DNA from: Persicaria tinctoria
Taxonomy: Eukaryota > Streptophyta > Magnoliopsida > Caryophyllales > Polygonaceae
Direction: 5' to 3'
Assembly (NCBI GenBank): GCA_037127255.1
Contig: JBANSL010000004.1
Span: forward strand, 29,292,467-29,356,466
DNA: 64,000 nucleotides
Shown here: positions 45,211 through 57,273 of the stretch, in pieces
Numbering within the stretch: position 1 is the first letter of the stretch
How the letters are laid out: each line of letters opens with the position of its first letter
Made by a program: the position numbers and the translations under genes
The notes under the pieces: model-generated
Told to the model about the DNA's origin: nothing
Databases searched by the model: none
The model's input: only the letters and a program-made list of their open reading frames with translations

Positions 45211-46845
45211 ATTGTGTTCATAGTCTCACACACAATAGCCAACATATGAGGAATGAACTGAAATAACCTAATAAAGCCTCTCAAAGAGTCGGCCAAATCC
45301 TTGTAGGAATAGAATAATAATAAGAAATAATGTTCCCGGATCCAAAATCTCAATCGCTGGAAAATGGCCCACGGCGGGCGCGGTGCAAGGGGCGGCGGGC
45401 ACCGTCTATGAAATGTCCGACTTTCCTCGATTGACTTCAATAAACTCCAATATCGTGCTTCCTTGCTCCTCTCTAGCTTCCTCCTTAGCCTCCATATTGA
45501 TATATAGCAATTGGCTAGGCCGGCCAATTACTAACTAATGCGTCGATCTTGCTGAAGCTCTTTGAATTTCTTCTCGATTTAACAAAATTAACTACGCTAA
45601 TTAGTAAACTACTGGATCAATGATATAAACTTAATTCAACTTAAACTAAACTAAAGCAACAGTCGTTAACTTAAAGAAATTAAGCAACTAATATATAGCG
45701 ACGGCAACTAACTAAATTTAGCTAATGAATTAGCAACAAACAAAGGGACAAGGTAAGCGAACCAGAGAAAGGCGCGAGAGTCTGGTAGTGCGCGAGGCAG
45801 ATCCGGAAAGCTCAAAGCAGAGGCGTCTCAGGGACCTGCTCACTGGGAACAAGGCCAGACGCTTGGGCGGAGCCGAGGGTTGTCGGGTGTGTTCGCTGGA
45901 GTCCGCGGGTGAGATCGCTGGAAGCGAGCGCGCCGCTACAGCGAACGCGAGTGCGAGAGCGAGACCAAGGAGTGCCGAGGAGCCCGAGCGCCGAGCGCCG
46001 AGGCCTGCGGAGCTTGGTGACGGTGTCCACAAGCGCCGGTGCCAGTGTTCTTGAAGCGTCGACTATGTTGTATTCGATTGAGGATTTGTCGATCAAGGAT
46101 AGAGGTAAGGGACGGTGATGGTGATGAACGATGATGATGATGATTGGAGTGCTGACCGATAGAGACCCAAGAGCAATATAATTTTGGGATTGATAATCGA
46201 GAAACCTTTAATCCTATAAAAGGGTTTCTCAATTCTATTCAATCTGATTTACTTCAATAGAACTACAACGTTTAAATAGAAAACCTAAGAACCAATTCTA
46301 CCATGCAAGATAAAGTTTTGATTTCTTAAAGATAGAATTTTAATCATAAAGATAAAGTAAACCTAGAAGATAAAACTTAATCTAAAATCCTAATATAGAA
46401 AATAATAAAATATGATAATTAAGAAAGCCTAAAGGATAGACTCTCCTAACCATCTTATTTGACCTAACTAAGAAATACTAAAAATAAGCAATTCTATAAT
46501 TAGACTCCAACTAACATAGGAGTTACTAAAAATAGAATATATATAAAAAATAAGAAATATAAATAATAAAATAATTAACGCCGTTTCTTCAACGACTCCC
46601 AAGGTGGAGCCTTCTTCTTTCGCTTGAGGATGACATCACATATGCTCCAAAACAAGTCTCTTAAGCTCTTCCGAAGCCCATTCAAGGTCGAAATGTAATT
46701 CTACATAATAAACACTAAAAAGGCGTAGATTCCGAACTCGAATACTTCACAAGCAATATACAAAACTAGACTCAAACAATACCAAAACCACTACCTAATT
46801 GCAATAAGAAATACCTATAATGTCTGTATGAAATATGCATTATCA
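44333..46845 (-). repeat. LTR of minus-strand Athila-like element, about 2.5 kb
   Basis: On minus it starts TGATAATGCATATTTCATAC at 46845 and ends GTCCCGCATCA at 44333, directly before the primer-binding site. It contains a (TC)n microsatellite, a GC-rich tract (45740-46050) and a GGCGGGCGC/GGCGGGCACCGTCTATG word near 45370-45410. Long ORFs inside are compositional. The left partner LTR is not clearly preserved. Confidence 0.65.
45137..45209. repeat. (TC)n microsatellite, 73 bp
   Basis: Uninterrupted TC dinucleotide run; on minus it would read Glu-Arg repeats, giving a spurious ORF. Confidence 0.95.
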
Positions 46846-47575
46846 CCCCTCCAACCCTTTTAATTAGTTCGGTTTTAAAACTCAGAGCTTGATTAGCGAT
46901 AGTAGAATTGCCTTCCTGGATCATTGGGTAGCTTCTCTTCAAGGCCTCTACAACTATAGATGTGTCTTCCTAAAGAGAATCATTCCATCATTGTAATACC
47001 TCTTCCCACATTCGATATAGTAAGGATGTTAAGAGTAATTTATTAGTCATTCAACCCTTATCAATGTCACAAGAACTCTTTCTTTAAGGCTCCAAGTGAG
47101 AATAACAGACTTGAGAGGCCTACATAGCATGGTTTGATGCCTCTTAAGAGTTAAGACCTCGGGTTTTATAAATGGTATCAGATCCGACTCTAGGCTTAGA
47201 TGCCTCTTAAGACCCCGGGTCTTATAAATGGTATCAGAACCGACTCTAAGCTTAGATGTACTTCGATAGTATGCTCGGGTATGCTCCACCCCAGAGGGCA
47301 GTCCCTTGGGGATCATTTATAAGTAGTCGTTATTCATATAATCACTCTTTTTTTATTAATAAGGTGTTTATAATGTATAGTTTCTTCTACTAACCTTCTA
47401 ATGAAACATTAACCTATCAAGTTTAAATGATGGTAATTAAGAGGATCGACAAAAAATGAATGAACCTAGATAAAGAATTTATACTTAAAGAAGGAAGTTA
47501 CCTTGAATGATTACGATTACGAATTTATAGGGTGTGTTTGGATTCCAAATGCATTATGTTTATAATGCAAAATGA
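46846..47575. other. Non-coding with a 63-bp tandem duplication
   Basis: Two copies (47136-47198 and 47199-~47258) share 'GATGCCTCTTAAGA' and 'CTTATAAATGGTATCAGA'. The TGGTATCAGA part resembles a tRNA-Met primer-binding site, so this may be an LTR-element edge. No gene. Confidence 0.5.
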
Positions 47576-48059
47576 TAACACTACTAAAAAACTGTCAAAT
47601 AGCAATGGCAAATAGCGATGGAATTAGCCACGAACTGCCGTGGCTAACCCGAATAGCCATGAACTTAGCCACGACAGTCAAAACCGTAGCTATATGCCTC
47701 GAAGCTGATAGCGACAACATATAGCAACGGAAACAGCGACGAATGTATGAAGTCGTTGGGAAGACCGTGGCTAGTGAAAAGATCCGACGGTCGTTGCTGT
47801 AGCGATGAACGCGGCCACGACCATGAATTCATTGCTAAGTTCATTGCAAGTAGGAAGAGCGACCGGTCGTGGCTGCAGGAACAGCTGTAGCGAGGAATAA
47901 GTGTGTGACAGTGTCCGTGGCTAAGTGTATTGCTGAAGTCGATGCTGATTTCAATGTGGCCCCATCCATAGGTATAGTCGTTGCTATTTCGTTAGTAGCT
48001 GCGTTCGAGGCTAAGTTCGTTTCTGATGTAAGAATTGATTCTGGGTATTTTCGAGGCTG

Positions 48060-49270
48060 ATGTTATTGATAGTTTGGAGGCTGATTTCATTTTCGCAACT
48101 GAGTTTGAGGCAAAGTTAGTTTTTGTTGTTATTGTTTGTGGTTGTATTTGTTACTAAATTTGTAGCTAAAATAAACCAAGCATACAAATTATATATAGTT
48201 GTTTGAACATTACATAACCACATCCAAAATATGTCCACCTACAACCATTCAGATCTACAACCATTCAGATCAAACCATGCACATCCAAAATATATCCAAG
48301 TACCAACACAACCAGAACCAAAGTACATAGCTGTCACATACAAAATAGGATGCCATTGTGCATCACAACATGACTTGTTCCCCGAAACCGGCCAGTTCAT
48401 GCTTTAAAATCGAAGTCATTGGTCCTTACGCAGGATTTGATCCATCAAACCTTAAATATTAATTTAAAATAAACCATGATAAGTAAAAATCGACAAGGTT
48501 ACACATATTCAACAAACAACATCGGTTAAAGTTTGACACATTTACAAGGTTTAAGTTTTCATTAAACATTGAAACATGTATTAAACTATTAATTCAGTTT
48601 ACAACTTAACATTAACTCAATTTACAAGGTTTCAGTTTCTTTAAAGAGGCAAAGGTACACTTAACCAAAAGAGAAAGAATAATCCTAAGTGTTGATACTT
48701 TACAAGCTTGGTTTCAATTTACAACAAGGTTAAAAATTATCTTATGTCTAAACAGTATTAGGTCATCCATGGATGGATCTTATGTCAATTAAGAGAGAGG
48801 CTTAAGAACTCAACCAATGCATAAACATGATGTCAACAAACAATATGAAATCCATGAGAGTGCAAGCAAAAGCAATGCGGCATAAGAAGAGTCCCCATGT
48901 AAAAAAATTTATTCATTATTACTAAACCTATGCGTTCTCTTAGGCAATATATCAAACACTTGGCGTGCAATCTCACATACCAAAATAGGGACACCAAGTT
49001 CCCAATTCTACAATCAGAATGAGCATACAAACTTGTCAAACAAACAAACTGTTACAAAAATGTACCATGGAAGGGATCATATAAGCTAAGCATCTATGAT
49101 TACCTTGGCCGGTTCTCGGCACTAGTCACTGCAAAACTGAAGACGCTGAGCTTGAAACGCATCCATGGGGGTGTTTCAATCTCCGAAGGCACAAGTAACA
49201 AATAGAATTGATAGAAGAGAGGGAAGGGTGGGAAATGAGGAAAAATATAATTTGTTCATTCAATCATGGT
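48060..49270. other. CACTA 2 interior, no gene seen
   Basis: AT-rich, with simple local repeats ('ACCATTCAGATC', 'TTTACAAGGTTT'); nothing recognisable. Confidence 0.4.
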
Positions 49271-49271
49271 A

Positions 49272-49856
49272 CTACTTACTCAGTAGACAAAGAAATGCGA
49301 GGCACGGTGCTTTCACATGAGCATCAATAGAATCACGGCAATACAAGAGGTAAAGGAAGGCTGCAAACGGCATATCGCAAACCAAAAGATAAAATTTCAC
49401 ATGAGCATCAACAAAATCGCAGAAATACAAGAGAAGACAATAGATGAATATGATAAAGAGATGAGACTGCTTACCATAGTGAAATAGGAGAGCAAACCAG
49501 CCACTGTGGAGAGAGGGGAGTGGATCTACTGAGATGGGAGAGGGAAGTGATAACAGTCGCTGAGAGGGAGGAGATTGGATCTGGTCTTCATAAGCCAACA
49601 ACTCAGAGGGAGGCGAGAATCGGAGAAGCGAGAGGGTTTTGTAGAGAGGAGAGTGGATCTGTGGACTGGAGTGGTGAGAGGCGAGAGGTAGGTGAGAATA
49701 GCTGCTGAGATGAGATGGAGGATGGTGGATCTCCTCTTCAGGAGCTAGCCATTGAGATGGAGGCGAGAGGGAGGCGAGAAGCGCTGAGAGCAATTGAGAG
49801 GGTGGATATGTGGAGTGTTCTACATAGGCGTGAAAGTGTTCTACAGAGGAGGACAA
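49272..49856 (-). other. Purine/pyrimidine-biased internally repeated block
   Basis: One minus frame is open for 194 codons because the strand is CT-rich and internally repetitive (plus strand: GAGAGGGAGGCGAGA variants at 49560-49800; 'ACATGAGCATCAA' at 49314 and 49398). It resembles a repeated 5' UTR/exon, perhaps a captured promoter region. I do not recognise a protein. Confidence 0.3.
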
Positions 49857-50171
49857 GCGCTGAGAGTTTAGGTCTGAGAAGGATACAACTTACAAAGTGG
49901 GCCGGGTCAAAATTTTAGATTGCCGCTTAAAAAGTAATCAAAATTTCACATTGCCGCCTAAATTATGTAAGTGGGGAAGTATAGCGTTTGCTTTTTTTTT
50001 TTTAGCAAAATAGCGTTTGCTTTTACATTGCCGCCTAAATTAGTATAAGGCACTGTATAAATTTATATAGATACCCCATAAATTTTAACATAACAAAATC
50101 AAAAATTAAAAAAAAATCTGGTAATTAGTAACATTGTCATTTTTAAAAGTTCAAATATGTGTAAAATAATG

Positions 50172-50200
50172 CTCCCTCCGTTTTTAAATATATATGACTT
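50172..50200. repeat. Stowaway-like terminus fragment
   Basis: CTCCCTCCGTTTTTAAATAT is the usual start of a Stowaway MITE; no partner end close by. From about 50205 to 50350 a second decayed repeat rich in 'GACCCGGT' follows. Confidence 0.4.
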
Positions 50201-50755
50201 TGATTAGACCTGTCAAAATACGACCCGGTCCGTAAGTCCGGAAAATTTTTGGTTAATACCCTGGAAATTTTGACACGGAAATTTTTTCCGACCCGAAAAC
50301 TCGGTAATTTTTTGGGTCATTTGGGTTTAGACCCGGTGACCCGATTGATTTATAATTATATATGATTAAATTTTGTTTTATGGAAATTCCAATTTATTAC
50401 GTTTTATAATTACAATCACTTGATCTTTCATTTTCAAATATACTTTTATATTTATTTGTATTGTGTAATATTCCCTTCGATCGATAGTATTTGATTTATG
50501 ATTTTTCATCACATTTTTTAAAAGATAAAAACCCTATAAAATATAAAAATATTAAAACAATTATATGCTTACTACTAATTGCATGAAATTATATTTAAAA
50601 AAAAATATTTTTAAATTTTATTATAAATTATGAGAAATAATAAAAATCTAATATTTTAGATCAGATATAGTATATAATATATTACAAGCACTATAACTTA
50701 TGAACCACATCTTTAATTTTAGCATTTTAAAATTATCGCAAAATTACCAAATCAT

Positions 50756-53150
50756 GACTTTTCCTCAAAACATACCCTTATAGTATTATTAGTTATTATA
50801 AGATCTTATTCAACACTTAATAGCTACTTATATGCGTTTTCCTCAAAACATACCCTTATAGTATTCTAATAAGAATTTATTACTCAATATAAAGTTTTTT
50901 TCAACACTTATTCGTTACTTATATGAGTTTTCCTCAAAACATAACCTTCTAGTAATATAATAAGAATTTATTGCTTAATATAAGGTTTTATTCCACATTT
51001 ATTAGTTAATTTTGTGAGTTTTCCTCAAAACATACTCGTATAGTATTCTAATAAGAACTTATTAGTTAATATAAGATTTTATTCAACACCTATTAGTTTT
51101 ACTTATGTGAGTTTTCCTCAAAACATAACCTTATAGTATTCTAATAAGAATTTATTACCTAATATAAGGTTTTATTCCACATTTATTACTACTTATATAA
51201 GTTTTCCTCAAAACATATTTTATACTCCCTCCGTTCGGCAAAACTTGTCATTTTAGCTTATTTCACAAGTTTTAAGGCAATTAACAAATGTACTAATTTA
51301 CCCTCAATTATTACCCTCCTTTTTTACTTTATGGAAAACTACAACTAACAAACCATCAATCACATCAATGACGTTTTTGTAAAGTGAAGGTCAAAATACC
51401 TAAAATGACAAGTTTTTTTGAACAAAACTAACACCCTAAAATGACAAGTTTTGCCGAACGGAGGGAGTAGTATTCTAATAAGAATGTATTAGTTATTATA
51501 AGATCTTATTCAACATTTATAAGTTACTTATAAGAGTTTTCCTCAAATTAACATACCCTTATAGTATTCGAATAATAAGAAATTTTTAGTTATTATAAGA
51601 TCTTATTCAACATTTATTAGTTACTTATATGCGTTTTCCTCAAAACATACCCTTATAGAATTCTAATAAGTATTTATTAGTTAATATAAGATTTTATTCA
51701 ACACTTATTAGTTACTTATGTGAGTTTTCTTCAAAACATAACCTTATAATATTCTAATAAGAATTTATTACTTAATATAAGGTTTTATTCCACATTTATT
51801 AGTTACTAGTTATATAAGTTTTCCTTAAAACATACTTTATAGTATTCTAATAAGAATTTATTAGTTATTATAAGATCTTATTCAACATTTATAAGTTACT
51901 TATATGAGTTTTCCTCAAAACATACCCTTATAGTATTCTAATAAGAAATTATTAGTTATTATAAGATCTTATTCAACATTTATTAGTTACTTATATGAGT
52001 TTTCCTCAAAACATACCCTTATAATATTCTGATAAGAAATTATTAGTTATTATAAGATCTTATTCAAAATTTATTAGTTACTCATATGCGTTTTCCTCAA
52101 AACATACCCTTATAAGGTTTTATTCAACACTTATTAGCTACTTATATGACTTTTCCTCAAATCATACCCTTATAGTATTATTAGTTATTATAAGATCTTA
52201 TTCAACACTTAATAGCTACTTATATGCGTTTTCCTCAAAACATACCCTTATAGTATTCTAATAAGAATTTATTACTCAATATAAAGTTTTTTTCAACACT
52301 TATTCGTTACTTATATGAGTTTTCCTCAAAATATAACCTTGTAGTAATATAATAAGAATTTATTACTTAATATAAGGTTTTATTTCACATTTATTAGTTA
52401 CTTTTATGAGTTTTCCTCAAAACATACTCGTATAGTATTCTAATAAGAACTTATTAGTTAATATAAGATTTTATTCAACACATATTAGTTACTTATGTGA
52501 GTTTTCCTCAAAACATAACCTTATAGTATTCTAATAAGAATTTATTGCCTAATATAAGGTTTTATTCCACATTTATTACTACTTATATAAGTTTTCCTCA
52601 AAACATACTTTATAGTATTCTAATAAGAATGTATTAGTTATTATAAGATCTTATTCAGCATTTATAAGTTACTTATAAGAGTTTTCCTCAAACATACCCT
52701 TATAGTATTCTAATAATAAGAAATTATTAGTTATTATAAGATCTTATTCAACATTTATTAGTTACTTATATGCGTTTTCCTAAAAACATACCCTTATAGA
52801 ATTCTAATAAGTATTTATTAGTTAATATAAGATTTTATTCAACACCTATTAGTTACTTATGTGAGTTTTCTTCAAAACATAACCTTATAGTATTCTAATA
52901 AGAATTTATTACTTAATATATATAAGGTTTTATTCCACATTTATTAGTTACTTATATAAGTTTTCCTCAAAACATACTTTATAGTATTCTAATAAGAATT
53001 TATTAGTTATTATAAGATCTTATTCAACATTTATAAGTTACTTATACGAGTTTTCCTCAAAACATACCCTTATAATATTCTGATAAGAAATTATTAGTTA
53101 TTATAAGATCTTATTCAACATTTATTAGTTACTTATATTCAACATTTATT
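50756..53150. repeat. Satellite array in CACTA 2, about 91-bp monomer, ~24 copies
   Basis: Each monomer carries 'GTTTTCCTCAAAACATACCC', then 'TATAGTATTCTAATAAGAA', 'TTATAAGATCTTATTCAACA' and 'TTAGTTACTTATATGAG'. I counted 24 TTTTCCTCAAAACATA-like starts. A block of about 1.0-1.1 kb is duplicated: copy A 50756-~52090 (containing the Stowaway), copy B 52148-~53135. Copy B lacks the Stowaway and one monomer. Confidence 0.9.
51225..51467. mobile_element. Stowaway MITE, 243 bp, in satellite
   Basis: CTCCCTCCGTTCGGCAAAAC at the left and its inverse at the right, flanked by TA (51223-51224 and 51468-51469). Inner repeats of AAAATGACAAGTTTT. The homologous site near 52610-52616 in copy B is empty, showing the exact insertion point. 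Confidence 0.95.
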
Positions 53151-53674
53151 AGCTACTTATGACCCACTGGTATTCAGCCACGGATCCAGCCATGGTTATT
53201 TTATGTGGCTGTATATTCTCCCGCCCCTTCTTTTGCAATGAAAACACATGTCGTGGCTAGGTCCGTCCCTAGTAGCCACGAACGTAGCATCACATAAATT
53301 ACGATGCAAAATAGCGTTGGCCCCCGCAACATCCTATGTTTCTTGTGGCTTGAATTTGCCATGAACATATGAGTCGTGGCTGATTTCGTTGTTATTTATT
53401 CACGTGATTATGTCACGTGCTTTAGTCCGTAGCTAGGCAGCCATGACCATAGCGTCGAGCACATATTTCATAGCTAGTAGCCACGACTCCAGCGACGGCA
53501 TCCACCCGCGCGATATTAGCCACGAACTTTGCAACAACGGGTTATCTTTGACGCAGGTTTAGCAACGACTTGATTAATTCGTGGCTGAGTTTGTGGCTAA
53601 TAGCAACAAGTTACGAAGCAACAAAAGCTCGTGGCTAAAAGCCGTTGCTATTTGACAGTTTTTTAGTAGTGTAA

Positions 53675-54347
53675 GGCGGTATTTGGTTAACACAATTTTT
53701 AAGGTGTTTAAATTATTGTATTTTTTTTATTCCACGATGTATTAATTCTAATGCATTTATTTTATCTCGATTTATGTAATTATTTGTTTAAATTATGGTT
53801 TTACCTCGATTTTTAAAGATTTTTAATTTCACAACCAAACTCTCACATAAAACAAGGTAAAATAATTGTATTATAATTAAAATGCAGTGGAATCAAGCAC
53901 ACCATAGTCCCTTGTTATTCAAACATAGCATTAGTGGTTTTGAATTGGTAAAATAAAAAGAGGATCTATTATCTATTATTATATATAGTAAAGGAGAAGT
54001 CGGCTGAGACACATTGCGACTTCTCCTTAATCGTAGTCGTATGAACCAAGCACAATTTTTCAAAATAATGAATATATGCATAAGATAAAATTTTATTTTA
54101 ACTTTATTCAATCAATATATCTATATATGCATAAGATAAAATTTGACCCAATTTGATTAGATATGGATATATTATTAGAATATATTAAATATAAATACTA
54201 TTATTTAAGATAAGATTTAATCATCAATATATGCATAAGATAAAATTTTGATAATAATAAATGATAAGTCATATGTGAGATATGATATCTTCTCCTTATC
54301 TTAATAGTAATAACCAATCAAAAAAATTATCTCCACATTAATCAATC
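53675..54347. other. Non-coding between CACTA 2 and Harbinger element
   Basis: AT-rich with repeated 'ATATGCATAAGATAAAATTT' words (54073, 54127, 54228). No gene. Confidence 0.45.
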
Positions 54348-55475
54348 TTATGGCCCGTTTGGTTAGGTAAAAATCACCTCATCAAACACTTTGACTGAGT
54401 TGGGCTGAAAATAAAATGTTTGTTAAACGGACTCAATTCAATAAAAGTGTTTATTGGTTCTAATGGTCGGGCCCGATTTGTTACCCTTGATTTTTTGGGG
54501 TCTTCTATCACGTTTTCTCTCTCCCCGACACAGCGACGTACCCTCTCGTTCCCATGGATCACTGAAAATTTCTGATTCCCCCTGAGATACCTTCTCTCTC
54601 CCTCCGATTTTTGTCTCCCTCGTGGTTTTTCAGTGCTAATTTAGTATCTTGTCGTCTTCCTTACCTCGGCGTCGATCTTTGATCTTCAATCAGTGAGTCA
54701 AATTGACCCTAGCTTTGTAGGTCTGCCTTGGATCGATGGAATTTGTATTTTAAGTTTAATTTCATTGTTCTTTTCCATTGTTTGTGTGTGCTTGACCTAT
54801 ATTTTGGTGAGTTTCTTCGTTTTTTGGTTTAATCGATTCATAATTTTTTGTATGCTTTTTCCTCATTTTGATATGTTTTTCTTCAATTCCGTTGAGGTTG
54901 GGTTTGTGAGGGTTTTTTTGGATCATCGATCCCTTTTAATTTTAGAAGACTGATGGTTCGATCATCTCCTTTTTCATTTCATGAGATTGATTAAAGAGAA
55001 GAGGAAGGAGATGTCATTGGAGATGGATGGATATAAATTGTAGCCACTTCTTTCTGATCATATTTGGTTTATTATACTAACTTTCTATTAGTTTCTTTTA
55101 TAAATAATCTAAAGAGGGGGAGGACATAAAGGGCCCAAATCAGGTGTGGGATTTTCTGCACAAAAGCACCTATGTTAATGTAATGAGCACATTTATAATC
55201 TCCTTCACTTGTAGATCAAGTTGTACAGGGATAGGAAGTACAACTAGAGAGCAATTTATAATCTCCTTCACTTGTAGATCATGCAACTTTGATGACATTT
55301 GTTGAAATTATTATGCTTGTATCATTATTCACCGTATATAGTGTGTCGTAAATCTTACAGTTCTTCAACTTGCTTTACTGCCCTATTAGAAGTAATAGGA
55401 CAGTATTTGGTTGCGTTTTCTGTAATAAATTTCCAACATTGCTTTTTCTAACTTATTTTTAGATCTATTTTTCAT

Positions 55476-56904
55476 CTTAGAGATGGCTCGTAATGGATCG
55501 TTGACTATGACTAAAAAATTATAGCAACTTCAAACGATTTTCGTCATAGTTAAGAGTGTTGATGATGATGTATTTGTTGTGGTATACGATGAGTGTGGCA
55601 CTTGTTAGAAGTATTAGCTTGAGGGAAAGAAAAAAGCCTAACAAATGGTTGAGACTTGAAATGTTGAATAGATTGATAAGAGAAAGTGTCATATCTTGTA
55701 GGAATGAACTTCGTGTGGATAGATATGTTTTCAGTGTGTTGTGTGAGATGCTTAGAGATATTGGTGGATTAAAGGAGACTAGAAACATGTCTAGTGAGGA
55801 GATAGTATGTATGTTTCTGTATACATTGGCGCACCACAAGAAGAATATAACACTTTCGCACTATTTTCTTTGAAGTGGAGAAAGCGTGAGTAGACAATTT
55901 AATCATTGTCTTGGGGCTGTTCTCAAATTGCATGGCCATTTGCTAAAAAAATCCCATACCTATCCCAGATGATTGTGAAGACGATAGGTGGAAATGCTTC
56001 AAGGGATTTACCTATTTATTTGCAATGTGCAAATAATTCTAATGAGATAATCATTACTAATAGAGCAACAACTTACCCTTTTTTTGTTCTTGTAGAATTA
56101 TTTAGGACCCTTAGATGGTACATATATCAATGTTTCTCCACCTTCAAAAGAAAGGGCAAGGTACCGAACAAGGAAATGCACTATTGCCATTAATGTCTTA
56201 GGTGCTTGCACACCTAATATGGAGTTAATTTACTTATGTCTTATCTGGTTAGGAAGGGCCAGTCAATGATGGTCGAGTTCTTTGAAAGGCAATCTCTAGG
56301 CCTGATGGGTTAAGGGTTCCTAAAGGTATTAAAATTAGAAGAAATAGTTTTGCATCCAAATACTATAATACGTGTATATTAAAATAGGAATGAGAGAATT
56401 TACTTATGGTTGCTTTCTTAAACACATGAAGGTTGTTATTATTTGGTTGATATTGGATATGCCAATTGTGAAGGATTCATTGCACCATATAGGGGGGGAA
56501 CGTTATCATCTAAAGTAATGGGGTACCCAACAACCACGCAGTGCCGAAGAATATTTCAACATGAAGCATGCTAGAGCTAGAAATGTGATAGAGCGTTGTT
56601 TGTGAGTTCTTAAAGGAGATGGGCTATACTTAGAAGCCCTTCATATTTTCCAATCAAAACTCAAGGTCATAGTGTCCTAGCATGTTGTTTACTACATAAC
56701 CTTACAAGAAAATCCATGCATATTGATGAAGATGAAGGATACATGACGGAAGAGGACGAAGACGATGATGATGGACAAGAAGAAGATGATTCTAAAGATG
56801 AAGATTCTAAAGAAGAAGAAATTGAATTCATTATTAATATTGAAACTTCATATCTTTGGACTGGATATAGAAACACCCTGGCTCAAGAGATGTTTAATAG
56901 TTGA
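55476..56904 (+). pseudogene. Harbinger (HARBI1-like, DDE_Tnp_4) transposase
   Basis: Fragments in several frames follow the family order: N-terminal 'FSVLCEMLRDIGGLK' and 'SSEEIVCMFLYTLAHHKK' (55735-55850); first catalytic region 'GALDGTYINVSPPSKERARY' (~56110-56165) with 'AINVLGACTPNME'; second region 'DIGYANCEGFIAPYRG' (~56450-56500); third region 'EEYFNMKHARARNVIERC' (~56545-56600); then an acidic tail. Catalyses element excision in intact copies. Many stops and shifts: dead. Confidence 0.85.
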
Positions 56905-57273
56905 AGATCGATCTAGACATGGTTAGATCTAAGAAAACTAATCTGATGTGTTGATCATAGTATTATTGAAATTTCATACTTGTTTTTAATATCTTTTGCA
57001 TCTCGTAATTTAGTATCCTATAAATTTTTGTTACTTAGATTTGTTGAACATCCGTTAATTTAGATATTACAAGTCTTTTTTTTTCTATTGTTATTTGTTG
57101 AACCGAGGTGGTTCTTGATGTTGTTGTTGTTGTTTGCTGTCATATAAAGAGTAGTCTTATTAGTTGATTTTGTTTGAACATGAGAATTGTAGTATTGTGC
57201 TTGTTGCTGGTGTTTGTTGACTTATAATTGTTGCTAACTTATTATGTTATACTTTGTTATTTAAAGCTATAAG
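56905..57273 (+). other. Spacer between transposase and Myb-like genes
   Basis: AT-rich, no coding signal. Confidence 0.5.

Larger units (their letters stand above)
47579..53671. mobile_element. CACTA element 2, non-autonomous, 6093 bp
   Basis: Left terminus CACTACTAAAAAACTGTCAA at 47579, right terminus its inverse ending at 53671; the repeat continues to about 28 bp (AATAGCAA). TSD TAA at 47576-47578 and 53672-53674. Subterminal regions (47600-48060 and 53170-53660) carry many copies of GTGGCTA/TAGCCACGA in both orientations. The interior has no transposase but holds a purine-rich block, a satellite array and a Stowaway element. Confidence 0.92.

Noticed and set aside
45132..45527. ORF with a long Arg-Glu repeat
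   Set aside because: Produced by the (TC)n microsatellite inside an LTR.
45730..46232. Overlapping GC-rich ORFs in the minus-strand LTR
   Set aside because: Mutually overlapping in several frames, no motif; composition effect.
40871..46845. Complete minus-strand Athila element with two paired LTRs
   Set aside because: The right LTR is well bounded, but the left candidate does not align clearly with it and no target duplication could be shown.
50756..53150. CRISPR-like array
   Set aside because: Repeats are contiguous ~91-bp monomers without unique spacers, in a plant CACTA element; a satellite, not CRISPR.
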